From assembly GCF_042650645.1 (NCBI RefSeq), contig NZ_JBHSBI010000001.1, positions 697,161-761,160 on the forward strand: 64,000 nt of DNA, written 5' to 3'. A program made the position numbers and the translations under genes. The stretch is from Nonomuraea purpurea. GTDB lineage: Bacteria; Actinomycetota; Actinomycetes; Streptosporangiales; Streptosporangiaceae. This document shows positions 49,290 through 56,500 of this stretch, piece by piece. The notes under the pieces are model-generated. The model saw only the letters and a list, made by a program, of their open reading frames with translations. It did not search any database and was not told the origin of the DNA. Position 1 is the first letter of the stretch, and every line of letters starts with the position of its first letter.

Positions 49290-50496
49290 CCGCTCGCAAC
49301 ACCGGCCCGACACCCCGGAACCCGGCCGTTCGCAGTGTCGTCTCGACACCCCGGAACCCGGCCGTTCGCAGCGTCGTCTCGACGGCTCCGAAACCGACCG
49401 CTTGCAGCACCGGCTCGACGGGCCCGAACACGGGCCGCCGCTCGTTCTCGGCCCCTCGCTCGGCACCTCCATACGCCTGTGGGAGCCGCAGCTCGCCGCG
49501 CTGACCAGGACGTTCCGGGTGCTCCGGTTCGACCTGCCGGGGCATGGCGGCGCGCCCCCGCCCGTCGGCGGCTCCCTGACCATCGACGTCCTGGCCGAAC
49601 GGGTGCTGGAGGTGGCGGAGGCGAGCGGCATGGAGAGCTTCCACTACGCGGGCGTCTCGATCGGCGGCGCGATCGGGGCGACCCTGGCCGCGCGCCATCC
49701 GGGGCGGCTGCGCTCGCTGGCGATGATCTGCTCGTCCGCCAGGTTCGGCGAGCCGGCCGGATGGCGGGAACGGGCGCGGCTCGTCCGGGACGAAGGCACC
49801 GCGGCGCTGCTGGAGGCCACGGCCGCGCGCTGGTTCGCCGGGCCCGCCGACCGGGCCCTGCTCGACGACCTGGCGGCCACGCACCCGCAGGGGTACGCCG
49901 CCTGCTGCGAGGCCCTGGCCGGCTACGACCTGCGGGCCGAGCTCGGCGCGATCACCGTGCCGACGCTGGTGCTGGCGGGCCGCGACGACCCGGCGACGCC
50001 GCCCGTCCACGCCAGGGAGCTGGCCGACGGCATCCCCGGGGCCACGCTCGTCGAGGTGCCGGCCGCCGCCCACCTCGCCAACGTCGACCAGCCGGAGAAG
50101 GTCACCGCCGCCCTCCTCGCCCACCTGCCGGTCACGCCGGGCATGCGGGTACGCAGGGAAGTCCTCGGGGACGAGCACGTGGACCGGGCCGTCGCCCGCA
50201 CCACCGGCTTCACCAGGGACTTCCAGGATTTCATCACCCGCTACGCCTGGGGCGAGATCTGGACCCGTCCGGGGCTGGACCGGCGCACCCGCAGCTGCGT
50301 GACGCTCACCGCGCTCGTCGCCCGTGGGCACCTTGACGAGCTGGCCATGCACGTGCGCGCGGCCCTGCGCAACGGGCTCAGCCCGGACGAGATCGGCGAG
50401 GTGCTCCTGCAGAGCGCCGTCTACTGCGGGGTGCCGGCGGCCAACGCGGCGTTCGCGGTGGCTCAGCGCGTCCTTTCTGAGAACGATGTAGCTTGA
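49276..50496 (+). CDS. pcaL: PcaL: fused 3-oxoadipate enol-lactone hydrolase and 4-carboxymuconolactone decarboxylase
   Basis: The first possible start is TTG 49276, 10 nt after AAGGAG in the end of pcaG; TTG 49402 would give the ordinary family N-terminus. Residues ~50-290 are the alpha/beta hydrolase PcaD (VLGPSLGTSIRLWEPQ, catalytic Ser in YAGVSIGGAIGA, Asp in AGRDDPATP, His in AAAHLANVD). Residues ~295-406 are PcaC (WTRPGLDRRTRSCVTLTALV, HVRAALRNGLSPDEIGEVLL). The N-terminal 48 residues are four tandem copies of a 12-residue unit. Confidence 0.9.
   Translation: MTSADRSQHRPDTPEPGRSQCRLDTPEPGRSQRRLDGSETDRLQHRLDGPEHGPPLVLGPSLGTSIRLWEPQLAALTRTFRVLRFDLPGHGGAPPPVGGSLTIDVLAERVLEVAEASGMESFHYAGVSIGGAIGATLAARHPGRLRSLAMICSSARFGEPAGWRERARLVRDEGTAALLEATAARWFAGPADRALLDDLAATHPQGYAACCEALAGYDLRAELGAITVPTLVLAGRDDPATPPVHARELADGIPGATLVEVPAAAHLANVDQPEKVTAALLAHLPVTPGMRVRREVLGDEHVDRAVARTTGFTRDFQDFITRYAWGEIWTRPGLDRRTRSCVTLTALVARGHLDELAMHVRAALRNGLSPDEIGEVLLQSAVYCGVPAANAAFAVAQRVLSENDVA
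49291..49434. repeat. Four tandem 36-bp repeats at the 5' end of pcaL
   Basis: Units begin at 49291, 49327, 49363 and 49399. Each encodes a variant of RSQ.RLDTPEPG; the last, RLQHRLDGPEHG, is the normal PcaD start. Units 1 and 2 agree in 30 or more of 36 bases, so the expansion is fairly recent. The frame is kept throughout. Confidence 0.9.
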
Positions 50497-50543
50497 CGCT
50501 TCAAGCGGCACGGGCGTACCTTCCGGTTGAAGCTTGAAGTCAA
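50492..50543. promoter_or_regulatory. Inverted repeats before the DoxX gene
   Basis: CTTGA-CGCT-TCAAG (50492-50505) and TTGA-N9-TCAA (50527-50543) lie between pcaL and the DoxX gene. Similar TTGA/TCAA sites are used by MarR/HxlR-type regulators. They may be operators or the first may help terminate pca transcription. Confidence 0.35.
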
Positions 50544-50565
50544 TCCGCGTCGATCGGACCCCCCG

Positions 50566-50940
50566 ATGAACATCGCCCTGTGGATCGTCGCCGCGCTGCT
50601 CGCCCTCCTCTTCCTGGGCGCCGGCGTGATGAAGGTCGCCCAGCCGAAGGAGAAGCTGGCCGCGGCGGGCATGGCCTGGACCGAGGACTTCTCCTCCGGC
50701 GTCGTCAAGGCCATCGGCGCGCTGGAACTCCTCGCCGCCATCGGGCTGATCCTGCCCGCCGCGCTCGGCATCGTGCCGGTGCTGACTCCGCTGGCCGCGA
50801 CCGGGCTGGTCGTGGTGATGGTCGGCGCCGCCGTCACCCACGCGCGCCGCAAGGAGTCCCAGATGATCATCGTGAACGCGGTGCTCCTCATCCTGGCCGC
50901 CTTCGTCGCCTGGGGCCGCTTCGGCCCGTGGGCCTTCTGA
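50566..50940 (+). CDS. DoxX-family membrane protein
   Basis: ATG 50566 begins a 124-residue protein with four predicted membrane helices (LWIVAALLALLFLGAGVMKV, LELLAAIGLILPAALGI, LTPLAATGLVVVMVGAAV, VNAVLLILAAFVAW). DoxX proteins are small quinone- or redox-associated membrane proteins of unsettled role. The gap to pcaL is 69 bp with its own inverted repeats, so it is likely a separate unit. Confidence 0.85.
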   Translation: MNIALWIVAALLALLFLGAGVMKVAQPKEKLAAAGMAWTEDFSSGVVKAIGALELLAAIGLILPAALGIVPVLTPLAATGLVVVMVGAAVTHARRKESQMIIVNAVLLILAAFVAWGRFGPWAF

Positions 50941-50976
50941 CGCGGAAGTGCTCCCAGGTATAGCGCACCACCGTGA

Positions 50977-51011
50977 GGGCGATGAGGAAGCCAGGCTCAC
51001 GCCCATCGCCC
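50977..51011. terminator. Hairpin between convergent genes
   Basis: GGGCGATG (50977-50984) pairs with CATCGCCC (51004-51011) around a 19-nt loop between the DoxX gene and the minus-strand gene ending at 51019. It is suited to terminate both; no T-run follows. Confidence 0.5.
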
Positions 51012-51018
51012 ACTGCGG

Positions 51019-51747
51019 TCAGCCGGTCGAGGTGAGCCCCTCCGCGATCTTCTTCAGCTCGGCCTCGACGGCCTGCCTGCCGGAGAACTCCTTGACGTAC
51101 GAGGGGCTGAACATGATCTCGGCCCACTGCTTGTCGCCCATTCTGAGGAAGAGCGTCGGAGTGCCCTTCATGCCGTCCTCGCCGACGAACTGAACGACCA
51201 GGTAGCCGCTCCGGTCGCCGATGGTCACCTCTTCGCCGTCGCCCTCGTCGCGGTATCGCCCGATACGGTCGTCGAGCTCCTGGACGGCCTCGTTCTCGTA
51301 CACGAAGATCTGGACGCAGTAGAAGCCGGTCTTGTCGCCGTCGAAGTTGTACGAGGTCGTGTAACTGTCGCCGTAGTTGATCGACCAGTTGGACCATTTC
51401 AGCCGCTTGGGCAGGTACCCCACCTTGACGCGCCCGAACGCCTTTCCGTCGCCCAGGTCGCCGAAACTCGGCGGATCGGACCGCAGGGGCGGGGTGTCGT
51501 CGATGGCGGGCGGCTCCGGCGTGGCGGAGGCCGTGGGCTGCGGCCCGGGCGTGGCCACCGAGCCGACGGTCAGGTAGCCGATGGGCGCGGCGGCGACGAC
51601 GGTCACCGACGTGGCCAGCGCCGCGAACCTGGCCCTCCTGCGCTTCGTCCGCGAGCGCATGACCCGCTCGAGCAGATCGGGCGCGGCACGCAGCCTCGCG
51701 GTCTCGTCCGCCATGATCTGGCGGATCTCATCCTCGAACGTGGGCAT
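51019..51747 (-). CDS. Membrane-anchored partner protein of the sigma factor
   Basis: ATG 51747 lies 20 nt inside the sigma-factor gene's end. The 242-residue protein has a cytoplasmic head (FEDEIRQIMADETARLRAAP; RSRTKRRRARF), one membrane helix (about 43-62, FAALATSVTVVAAAPIGYL), a Pro/Thr-rich linker and an extracytoplasmic domain. Position and topology fit an anti-sigma or signal-sensing role, but the zinc anti-sigma motif (HxxxCxxC) is missing. The extracellular domain is not recognised. Confidence 0.75.
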   Translation of the reverse strand: MPTFEDEIRQIMADETARLRAAPDLLERVMRSRTKRRRARFAALATSVTVVAAAPIGYLTVGSVATPGPQPTASATPEPPAIDDTPPLRSDPPSFGDLGDGKAFGRVKVGYLPKRLKWSNWSINYGDSYTTSYNFDGDKTGFYCVQIFVYENEAVQELDDRIGRYRDEGDGEEVTIGDRSGYLVVQFVGEDGMKGTPTLFLRMGDKQWAEIMFSPSYVKEFSGRQAVEAELKKIAEGLTSTG

Positions 51748-52246
51748 TCCCGATCACTCCTTCCACTGGTTCCCGGCCAAGCGCCGAACGGAGCTTGGCG
51801 AGGGCCTTCGACGTCTGGCTCTTGACCGTCCCGACCGTGCAGCCGAGCACCTCGGCGGTCTGCGTCTCGCTCAGGTCCTCCCAGTACCGCAGGACGACCG
51901 CCGCGCGCTGCCGGGGCGGCAGCGCGCGCAGCGCCTCCATGAGCACATGGCGCAGGTCGGCGTCGGCCGCGCGCGCCGCCGTCTCCGGCGGTCTGTGCAT
52001 CGGGATGATCCTGAGGATGGCCCGGCGGCGGGCGCGGCTGATGGCGGCGTTGACGATCACCCGGCGCACGTAGGGCTCAGGGCTGTCGTGGCGGACCCGA
52101 TCCCAGTTCCTGTAGGTGCGTTCCAGCGCCGTCTGCAGCAGGTCCTCGGCCTCCGTCGCGTCGCCACAGGCGAGATAGGCGACCCGCAGCAGGCTCGTGG
52201 CACGTGCCGCCACGAAGGCCCCGAAGTCGTGTTCCATGTCGCTCAT
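51728..52246 (-). CDS. SigE-family (ECF) RNA polymerase sigma factor
   Basis: ATG 52246 (MSDMEHDFGAFVAARATSLL) starts a 172-residue sigma factor. Region 2 is seen in VAYLACGDATEAEDLLQTAL and ERTYRNWDRV; region 4 in LPPRQRAAVVLRYWEDLSETQTAEVLGC..VGTVKSQTSKAL. The DFGAFVAAR opening is typical of the SigE subfamily common in actinomycetes. It likely activates its own promoter and that of the divergent secreted-protein gene (shared GGCAAC/CGTATA elements). Confidence 0.92.
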   Translation of the reverse strand: MSDMEHDFGAFVAARATSLLRVAYLACGDATEAEDLLQTALERTYRNWDRVRHDSPEPYVRRVIVNAAISRARRRAILRIIPMHRPPETAARAADADLRHVLMEALRALPPRQRAAVVLRYWEDLSETQTAEVLGCTVGTVKSQTSKALAKLRSALGREPVEGVIGNAHVRG

Positions 52247-52267
52247 GGTTGTCCGTCCGATTTCACG

Positions 52268-52359
52268 CCTCCTTATACGCCCCGGCCTTCGGAAACGGTT
52301 GCCCGGCTGCGAAAAACAATCCGCGGGCAACGATTCGAGCGGCCCAGGCGTATAGGAGG
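52268..52359. promoter_or_regulatory. Mirror-image divergent ECF promoters
   Basis: Plus strand: GGCAAC (52326-52331) and CGTATA (52349-52354), 17-bp spacing. Minus strand: the same two hexamers (GGCAAC 52303-52298, CGTATA 52279-52274), 18-bp spacing. As a result the region looks like nested inverted repeats (CCTCCTTATACGCC/GGCGTATAGGAGG; GTTGCCCG/CGGGCAAC). Confidence 0.65.
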
Positions 52360-52388
52360 TCGTCACTTCGTAGCCATGGAGGAAACAT

Positions 52389-53264
52389 ATGAAGTTCGCG
52401 ACCGCGCCGATTCGGCCGCTGATCTCCGTCGGCGTCGGCCTGGCCGTGGGCGCCACCGCTCTCATGGGCGCGCCGGCGTCCGCGGCCGAACCCGAGGGTG
52501 CGTACTGGCACACCAGGACGCTGTCGACGAGCACCCACCCCTGGAAGTTCGGCACCCGCACGAACAGCTACTCGCTGGTCGAGCAGCAGGTCATCGAGCG
52601 GTGGACCACACCCGACGGCAAGTCGTGGTTCGGCAACCGGGAACTCGCGACGCTGCCGAAGAGTGCGGCGGACAAGAAGGCGTGGCAGCGCGACGGTTCC
52701 CCGGCCAAGTGGAGCAGCTCGATCGACGGCAAGACCGTGAAGTTGTCCGCCGAACCCGCCAAGGGCCACCTCACCCCCGGACGCAAGCCCGAGGAGTTCC
52801 AGTTCGGAGGGCAATGGCTGACCTACGACGAGGTCCAGCGCCTGCCCGCCGACCCGACCGGCTTGAAGGCCTGGCTCACGAAGGCAGCCCAGGTCAGCAG
52901 GATTCCGGCACCCTCCATCGACGGGTGGATCAGGGGGACCCTGCCGCAGCTTCTCTACATCCTTCCCGCTCCGAAGGAGGTCCGCGCCTCGGCCTACAAC
53001 GCGCTGCTGACGATGCCGGGCGTCCGCTCCCAGGGCGAGGCCAAGGACAGCCTGGGCAGATCCGGCACCGCCGTCCTGGTCGAGAGCACGACCAAGCAGA
53101 AGAACACGACCAAGCTGACCGTCGACACCGGCAGGATGGTGCTGCTGTCGGAGAACCAGACGGTCTTGCTCAACGGCAAGAAGTTCGAGATGAAGAGCTA
53201 CGACGAGACGATCGTCGAGGCCGGCTGGACCAACTCCGTGCCGGCCGTGCCGGCCCTGCCCTGA
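52389..53264 (+). CDS. Secreted CU044_5270-like protein
   Basis: ATG 52389 follows GGAGGAAAC. The 291-residue protein has a Sec signal (FATAPIRPLISVGVGLAVGA, cleavage near APASAAEP) and a mature part with WHTRTLSTSTHPWKFG, ERWTTPDGKSWFGNRELA and LPADPTGLKAWL, the pattern of the CU044_5270 family that usually accompanies SigE-type sigma factors. Function unknown; regulated export under stress is plausible. It is divergent from the sigma gene. Confidence 0.82.
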   Translation: MKFATAPIRPLISVGVGLAVGATALMGAPASAAEPEGAYWHTRTLSTSTHPWKFGTRTNSYSLVEQQVIERWTTPDGKSWFGNRELATLPKSAADKKAWQRDGSPAKWSSSIDGKTVKLSAEPAKGHLTPGRKPEEFQFGGQWLTYDEVQRLPADPTGLKAWLTKAAQVSRIPAPSIDGWIRGTLPQLLYILPAPKEVRASAYNALLTMPGVRSQGEAKDSLGRSGTAVLVESTTKQKNTTKLTVDTGRMVLLSENQTVLLNGKKFEMKSYDETIVEAGWTNSVPAVPALP

Positions 53265-53304
53265 CCGGTGCCCGCCGCCGCGGGCGCCGCACGCCGGGCA
53301 GCAC

Positions 53305-53876
53305 GTGAACACCAGTGACCCCATCGAGTTCCTGGTGGCCGCGGCCGGTCTGAAGGCCGCCGTCGTCGCCGGCCGTCGCGGCACCGGCATCATCTCCTTC
53401 GGCCTGCTGGATCCTGCGGCCTGGAGCGCGTTCCATCACGCTCGCCGGCAGGCCGCGGGCGCGCCTCGTGACGTCGACTCCTACGTCATGACCTCGCTGC
53501 ACGTGCTCGACGAGGGCGAGGCCCCCTACGGCGACGCGGTCCGGGTCACATCGTCATGTCGCTGCTGACCTTCGCCGCCGATGCCCCCGCGTTCGCCGAA
53601 GGGCTCGGCGCTGAGGAACATGACGCGGTGCGGTCACTCCTCGACCGGCGGGGCACCACGTCCGTCGCGCCGGACCGGCACACCGCGCTCTACCCCCACT
53701 ACCTGGGGCGCATCGCGCCGGCAGACCGGGACCTGATCCTACCGTCGCTGATCGACGCGCTGACCCTGGTCGGAACACGGGACGACCTTCTCGCTCGCAT
53801 CGCCACCCTGGAACAAGCGTCATCGAAGTTGGCAGTACCCGGTCGAAGATCAAGTGCCATTGGGTGGAGGCGATGA
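53305..53876 (+). pseudogene. Decayed LLM-class flavin-dependent monooxygenase
   Basis: Frame 1 (53305-53568) gives GLKAAVVAGRRGTGIISFG and SAFHHARRQAAGAPRDVDSY, the middle of a luciferase-like F420/FMN oxidoreductase. A frameshift near 53550 moves the homology to frame 2 (53556-53876: EEHDAVRSLLDRRG, LPSLIDALTLVGTRDDLLAR), the C-terminal part. The N-terminal ~150 residues are missing and the end runs into unrelated sequence. The gene is therefore a remnant. Confidence 0.65.
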
Positions 53877-54035
53877 CTCCAAAGTTCGAGGTTGTTCTGG
53901 CCCAGGGTTGCCGGCGGAGCTTTAGGGAGTCGGTGTCGGCGCACGGCTTCTCCTGCACAGGGACAGAGCCGGTGAAGGTGCAGAGATGATCAGTATGTGG
54001 GTGCTGTCCGGGGGCGGGTGTTAGGTTGCGGTGGC

Positions 54036-55295
54036 ATGGCGACATCCTCCCGGCAGAAGCGGCCGTTCCTTTATGTGATCGATGAGGACTTCGTCCTGCC
54101 CGATCGGGGTGACGAGCAGGACGGGCCCGAGTCTGCGGTTCCCGCTGGTGATCCGGACGAGGCCGTGCGGCTTTTCCACCACTACCGGCGGCTGATGGCG
54201 CAGATCCTCGGATACGAGGAGGAACTCCCCGAGCCCGTGAGCGAGGAGGACCTCGCCGCGGTGGAGGAGAGGCTCGGCGTTGTGCTGCCTCCAGACCTCC
54301 GTGCGCTGTACGGCATCGCCGACGGTGACGGTGACCTCGTCAACGCGCTGTTCGACCGGAAAGGGTGGCTCCCTCTTTCCGAGCTCGGCGGCCAGGATGA
54401 CGAGTGGCTCGACATCGCGCAGGAATGGCAGTACGAACCCTGGCGCCAAACAGTGTTCGATGCCCAGCCCCCGAACACTGTCCGGAGGTCGCCGCTGCGT
54501 CCGGGCTGGATCCGGTTCGCGTTCGACACCGGCGGCAACTGGCTCGCCGTGGACCTGGATCCCGGACCGAACGGTCGTCCCGGGCAGGTCATCAAGGTCG
54601 GAGTCGACTACACGAACGGGCCGACGTACGTCACTGACTCGGTGACCACGTTTCTGCGCCGTCTGGTGGAAGCGCTGGAGCGCGGTGACTACCGCCGTCG
54701 CGACAAGAGTCTGTGGATTGACGCGGACCTGCCGGGTCGGCCGGGCAAGCACTCCAGGTACAGCGACGACCGGCCTTCCCTCGCGCGGGCCATGCAGGCC
54801 GGTCCACGGGTGCAGGAGGTCCGGGTGGTCGACGTAGAGGATTGCGCGTTCCTCGCCGCGGTGCCCGACGTGTGTTCGCTGGCGCTGTCGAGCAGGGGTT
54901 CGCCCGACCTGGCCCCACTTGGTGACCGTTCGGTGGAGTATCTGGCGCTCGATGTGGAGTCGCCCGACCTGACGGCGCCGGCCCGGAACCGGGAGTTGCG
55001 TTCGCTGTCGGTCACCTGCGCGCGGCCCGTCGAGCTGGCTCCGCTCCGGATGCTGCCGAACCTGTGGGCGCTGGACATCGCGACGGCATCCGTCGCCGAC
55101 ATCGCCACGGTGACCGAGCTGAAGGGATTGCGGTACCTGGAGGTGACCCAGGACCAATGGCGGGAGCTGTCGGAACTCGACGACCTGCCGTCGCTGGCCA
55201 TTGTCGGCATCCACCCCCACCGCCCCGAACGCGACTGGCCGCACTCAACGGGCTGGGTCACCATTTATGACAATCCGCCTTCGCCGGCAGCCTGA
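54036..55295 (+). CDS. SUKH (SMI1/KNR4)-domain protein with leucine-rich C-terminal region, paralogue 2
   Basis: ATG 54036 starts a 419-residue protein without a clear ribosome site. The SMI1/KNR4 core lies at about 70-210 (EEDLAAVEERLGVVLPPDLR; LYGIADGDGDLVNALFDRKG; WLAVDLDPGPNGRPGQVIKV) and LRR-like units follow (VEYLALDVESPDLTAPARN; LWALDIATASVADIATVTEL; LRYLEVTQDQWRELSELDD). It aligns with residues ~200-570 of the protein at 11229-12986, sharing DPGPxGRPGQVI and the QW(E/R)EL block. No toxin adjoins. Confidence 0.8.
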   Translation: MATSSRQKRPFLYVIDEDFVLPDRGDEQDGPESAVPAGDPDEAVRLFHHYRRLMAQILGYEEELPEPVSEEDLAAVEERLGVVLPPDLRALYGIADGDGDLVNALFDRKGWLPLSELGGQDDEWLDIAQEWQYEPWRQTVFDAQPPNTVRRSPLRPGWIRFAFDTGGNWLAVDLDPGPNGRPGQVIKVGVDYTNGPTYVTDSVTTFLRRLVEALERGDYRRRDKSLWIDADLPGRPGKHSRYSDDRPSLARAMQAGPRVQEVRVVDVEDCAFLAAVPDVCSLALSSRGSPDLAPLGDRSVEYLALDVESPDLTAPARNRELRSLSVTCARPVELAPLRMLPNLWALDIATASVADIATVTELKGLRYLEVTQDQWRELSELDDLPSLAIVGIHPHRPERDWPHSTGWVTIYDNPPSPAA

Positions 55296-55472
55296 ACCGG
55301 TGCCTGGGTGACGGACTCGCCCAGGGCCACCGGGCAGCGATAGGTGGCCACGATGGGCGGGGCCATCGCCCAGTCACTGCGACCCCCAGCTATAGGTGGC
55401 GCGCATGGGGTTGCAACGGCGACGGTAGCGTCGCTTGGTTCCTTGCCGCTTTCACGTGACCTTCGGCGATTT
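55296..55472. other. Gap between convergent genes
   Basis: This 177-bp gap separates the SUKH-LRR and phosphotransferase genes. It holds a short repeat, ATAGGTGGC followed by ACGATGGG or GCGCATGGG (55340 and 55393), but no hairpin or gene I can support. Confidence 0.35.
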
Positions 55473-56333
55473 CTACGGACGATCCAGTCGCCTGGTGACC
55501 GTGTCGAGTGTCGGCCAAGGAGGACCCTTGCGCAGCGAGCGCAAGAATTCCTCTCCGAATCGCCGCCCGTTCGGAAGCTGGTCGCCAAGTTCCCAACGCC
55601 AGGCTGCGACCATCGCGAGAACGAGCTGCCGGCACTCGTCCAGCAGTCCTTGGTCAACGTTCGGATAGTGCTCGCAGACCGACTCGGGGACATGGGCGAG
55701 ATCGAACTCGACGGGTCCACGGCAGCATGTCTCAAGGTCGATGAACAGCGGGCCGTCCTTCGTGCCGAGCACATTGCCTGGATGCGGCTCGCCGTGCAGC
55801 AGTTGCTCTACGGTGCCGCGGTCCTCGATCGCCCGTCGCAGGCTTCCCAGTCTGCTGCTCAGGAACGCGCGGTCCGCGTCGGCGAGCTCTGGCGAGAGAT
55901 TCGGGTTGGCAACGACGTCTTCCGCCTCCACGATGCGATCCGTGAACCGCGGGCTCGGCACGTCAACCTTGCGCATGCCGGCGTGCAGCTGCTCCAGCGC
56001 CTTGGCGTAGTCGACCGGTGAGGTGTGAGGTGTCACGGGTTCGTAGTAGGTCCACAGCGTCACTCTGAAGCCATCGCGCGTGTACACAAGTGGGTCCACC
56101 CGAGGGTCCAGGAGGCCCGTCGGGCATCCGACCTGGGCGAGCCGTTGAGCGAGCTCGACCTCAAATCGTGCAGCCTCATGTCGCACGGGGGCGACCCGGG
56201 CGAGGACGTCGCACGGCGTCAGCCGCAGCGCCAGCCTGTTCGAGTTGTGGAGAACGATTGCGTCGTTGGCCGGCAGGTCGAGCGATGCGGCGACCGAAGT
56301 CGCTGCCGCGATCGCGCGCGTGATGTCGGTCAT
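55473..56333 (-). CDS. Aminoglycoside phosphotransferase-family kinase-like protein
   Basis: ATG 56333 follows GAGGGTGGAG; longer starts lack a site. The 286-residue protein has the APH/choline kinase fold: VLARVAPVRHEAARFEVE (ATP-binding half), the catalytic loop LLHGEPHPGNVLGTKDGP (about 195-212) with Glu instead of the usual Asp, and the metal-binding DLE in PLFIDLETCC. Such proteins phosphorylate small molecules, sometimes antibiotics; the substrate is unknown. The Asp-to-Glu change occurs in some members, so activity is uncertain. Confidence 0.82.
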   Translation of the reverse strand: MTDITRAIAAATSVAASLDLPANDAIVLHNSNRLALRLTPCDVLARVAPVRHEAARFEVELAQRLAQVGCPTGLLDPRVDPLVYTRDGFRVTLWTYYEPVTPHTSPVDYAKALEQLHAGMRKVDVPSPRFTDRIVEAEDVVANPNLSPELADADRAFLSSRLGSLRRAIEDRGTVEQLLHGEPHPGNVLGTKDGPLFIDLETCCRGPVEFDLAHVPESVCEHYPNVDQGLLDECRQLVLAMVAAWRWELGDQLPNGRRFGEEFLRSLRKGPPWPTLDTVTRRLDRP

Positions 56334-56465
56334 CTCCACCCTCGAATCCTGGCATAGATGACCGAGGACGGTGCCAACCGGCCTGGCCAGGTGCCAACTA
56401 TCGTGGCTCGGCACAGCGGGTGTGCAAGCGCGTCAGACAACCATGAAAGGCCTGATCACCGGCTA

Positions 56466-56494
56466 TTGACGGATGAAATGAACGGTCTTTTAAT
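56466..56494 (+). promoter_or_regulatory. Predicted leaderless promoter of the TetR-ferredoxin gene
   Basis: TTGACG (56466-56471) and TTTAAT (56489-56494) are spaced exactly 17 bp. Transcription about 7 nt after the -10 would start at the A of ATG 56501, so the message should be leaderless; no ribosome site is needed. Confidence 0.7.
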
Positions 56495-56500
56495 TCAGGA

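Noticed and set aside
55296..55472. Short ATAGGTGGC repeats as an insertion-sequence remnant
   Set aside because: No terminal inverted repeats, no transposase fragment and only two imperfect copies.
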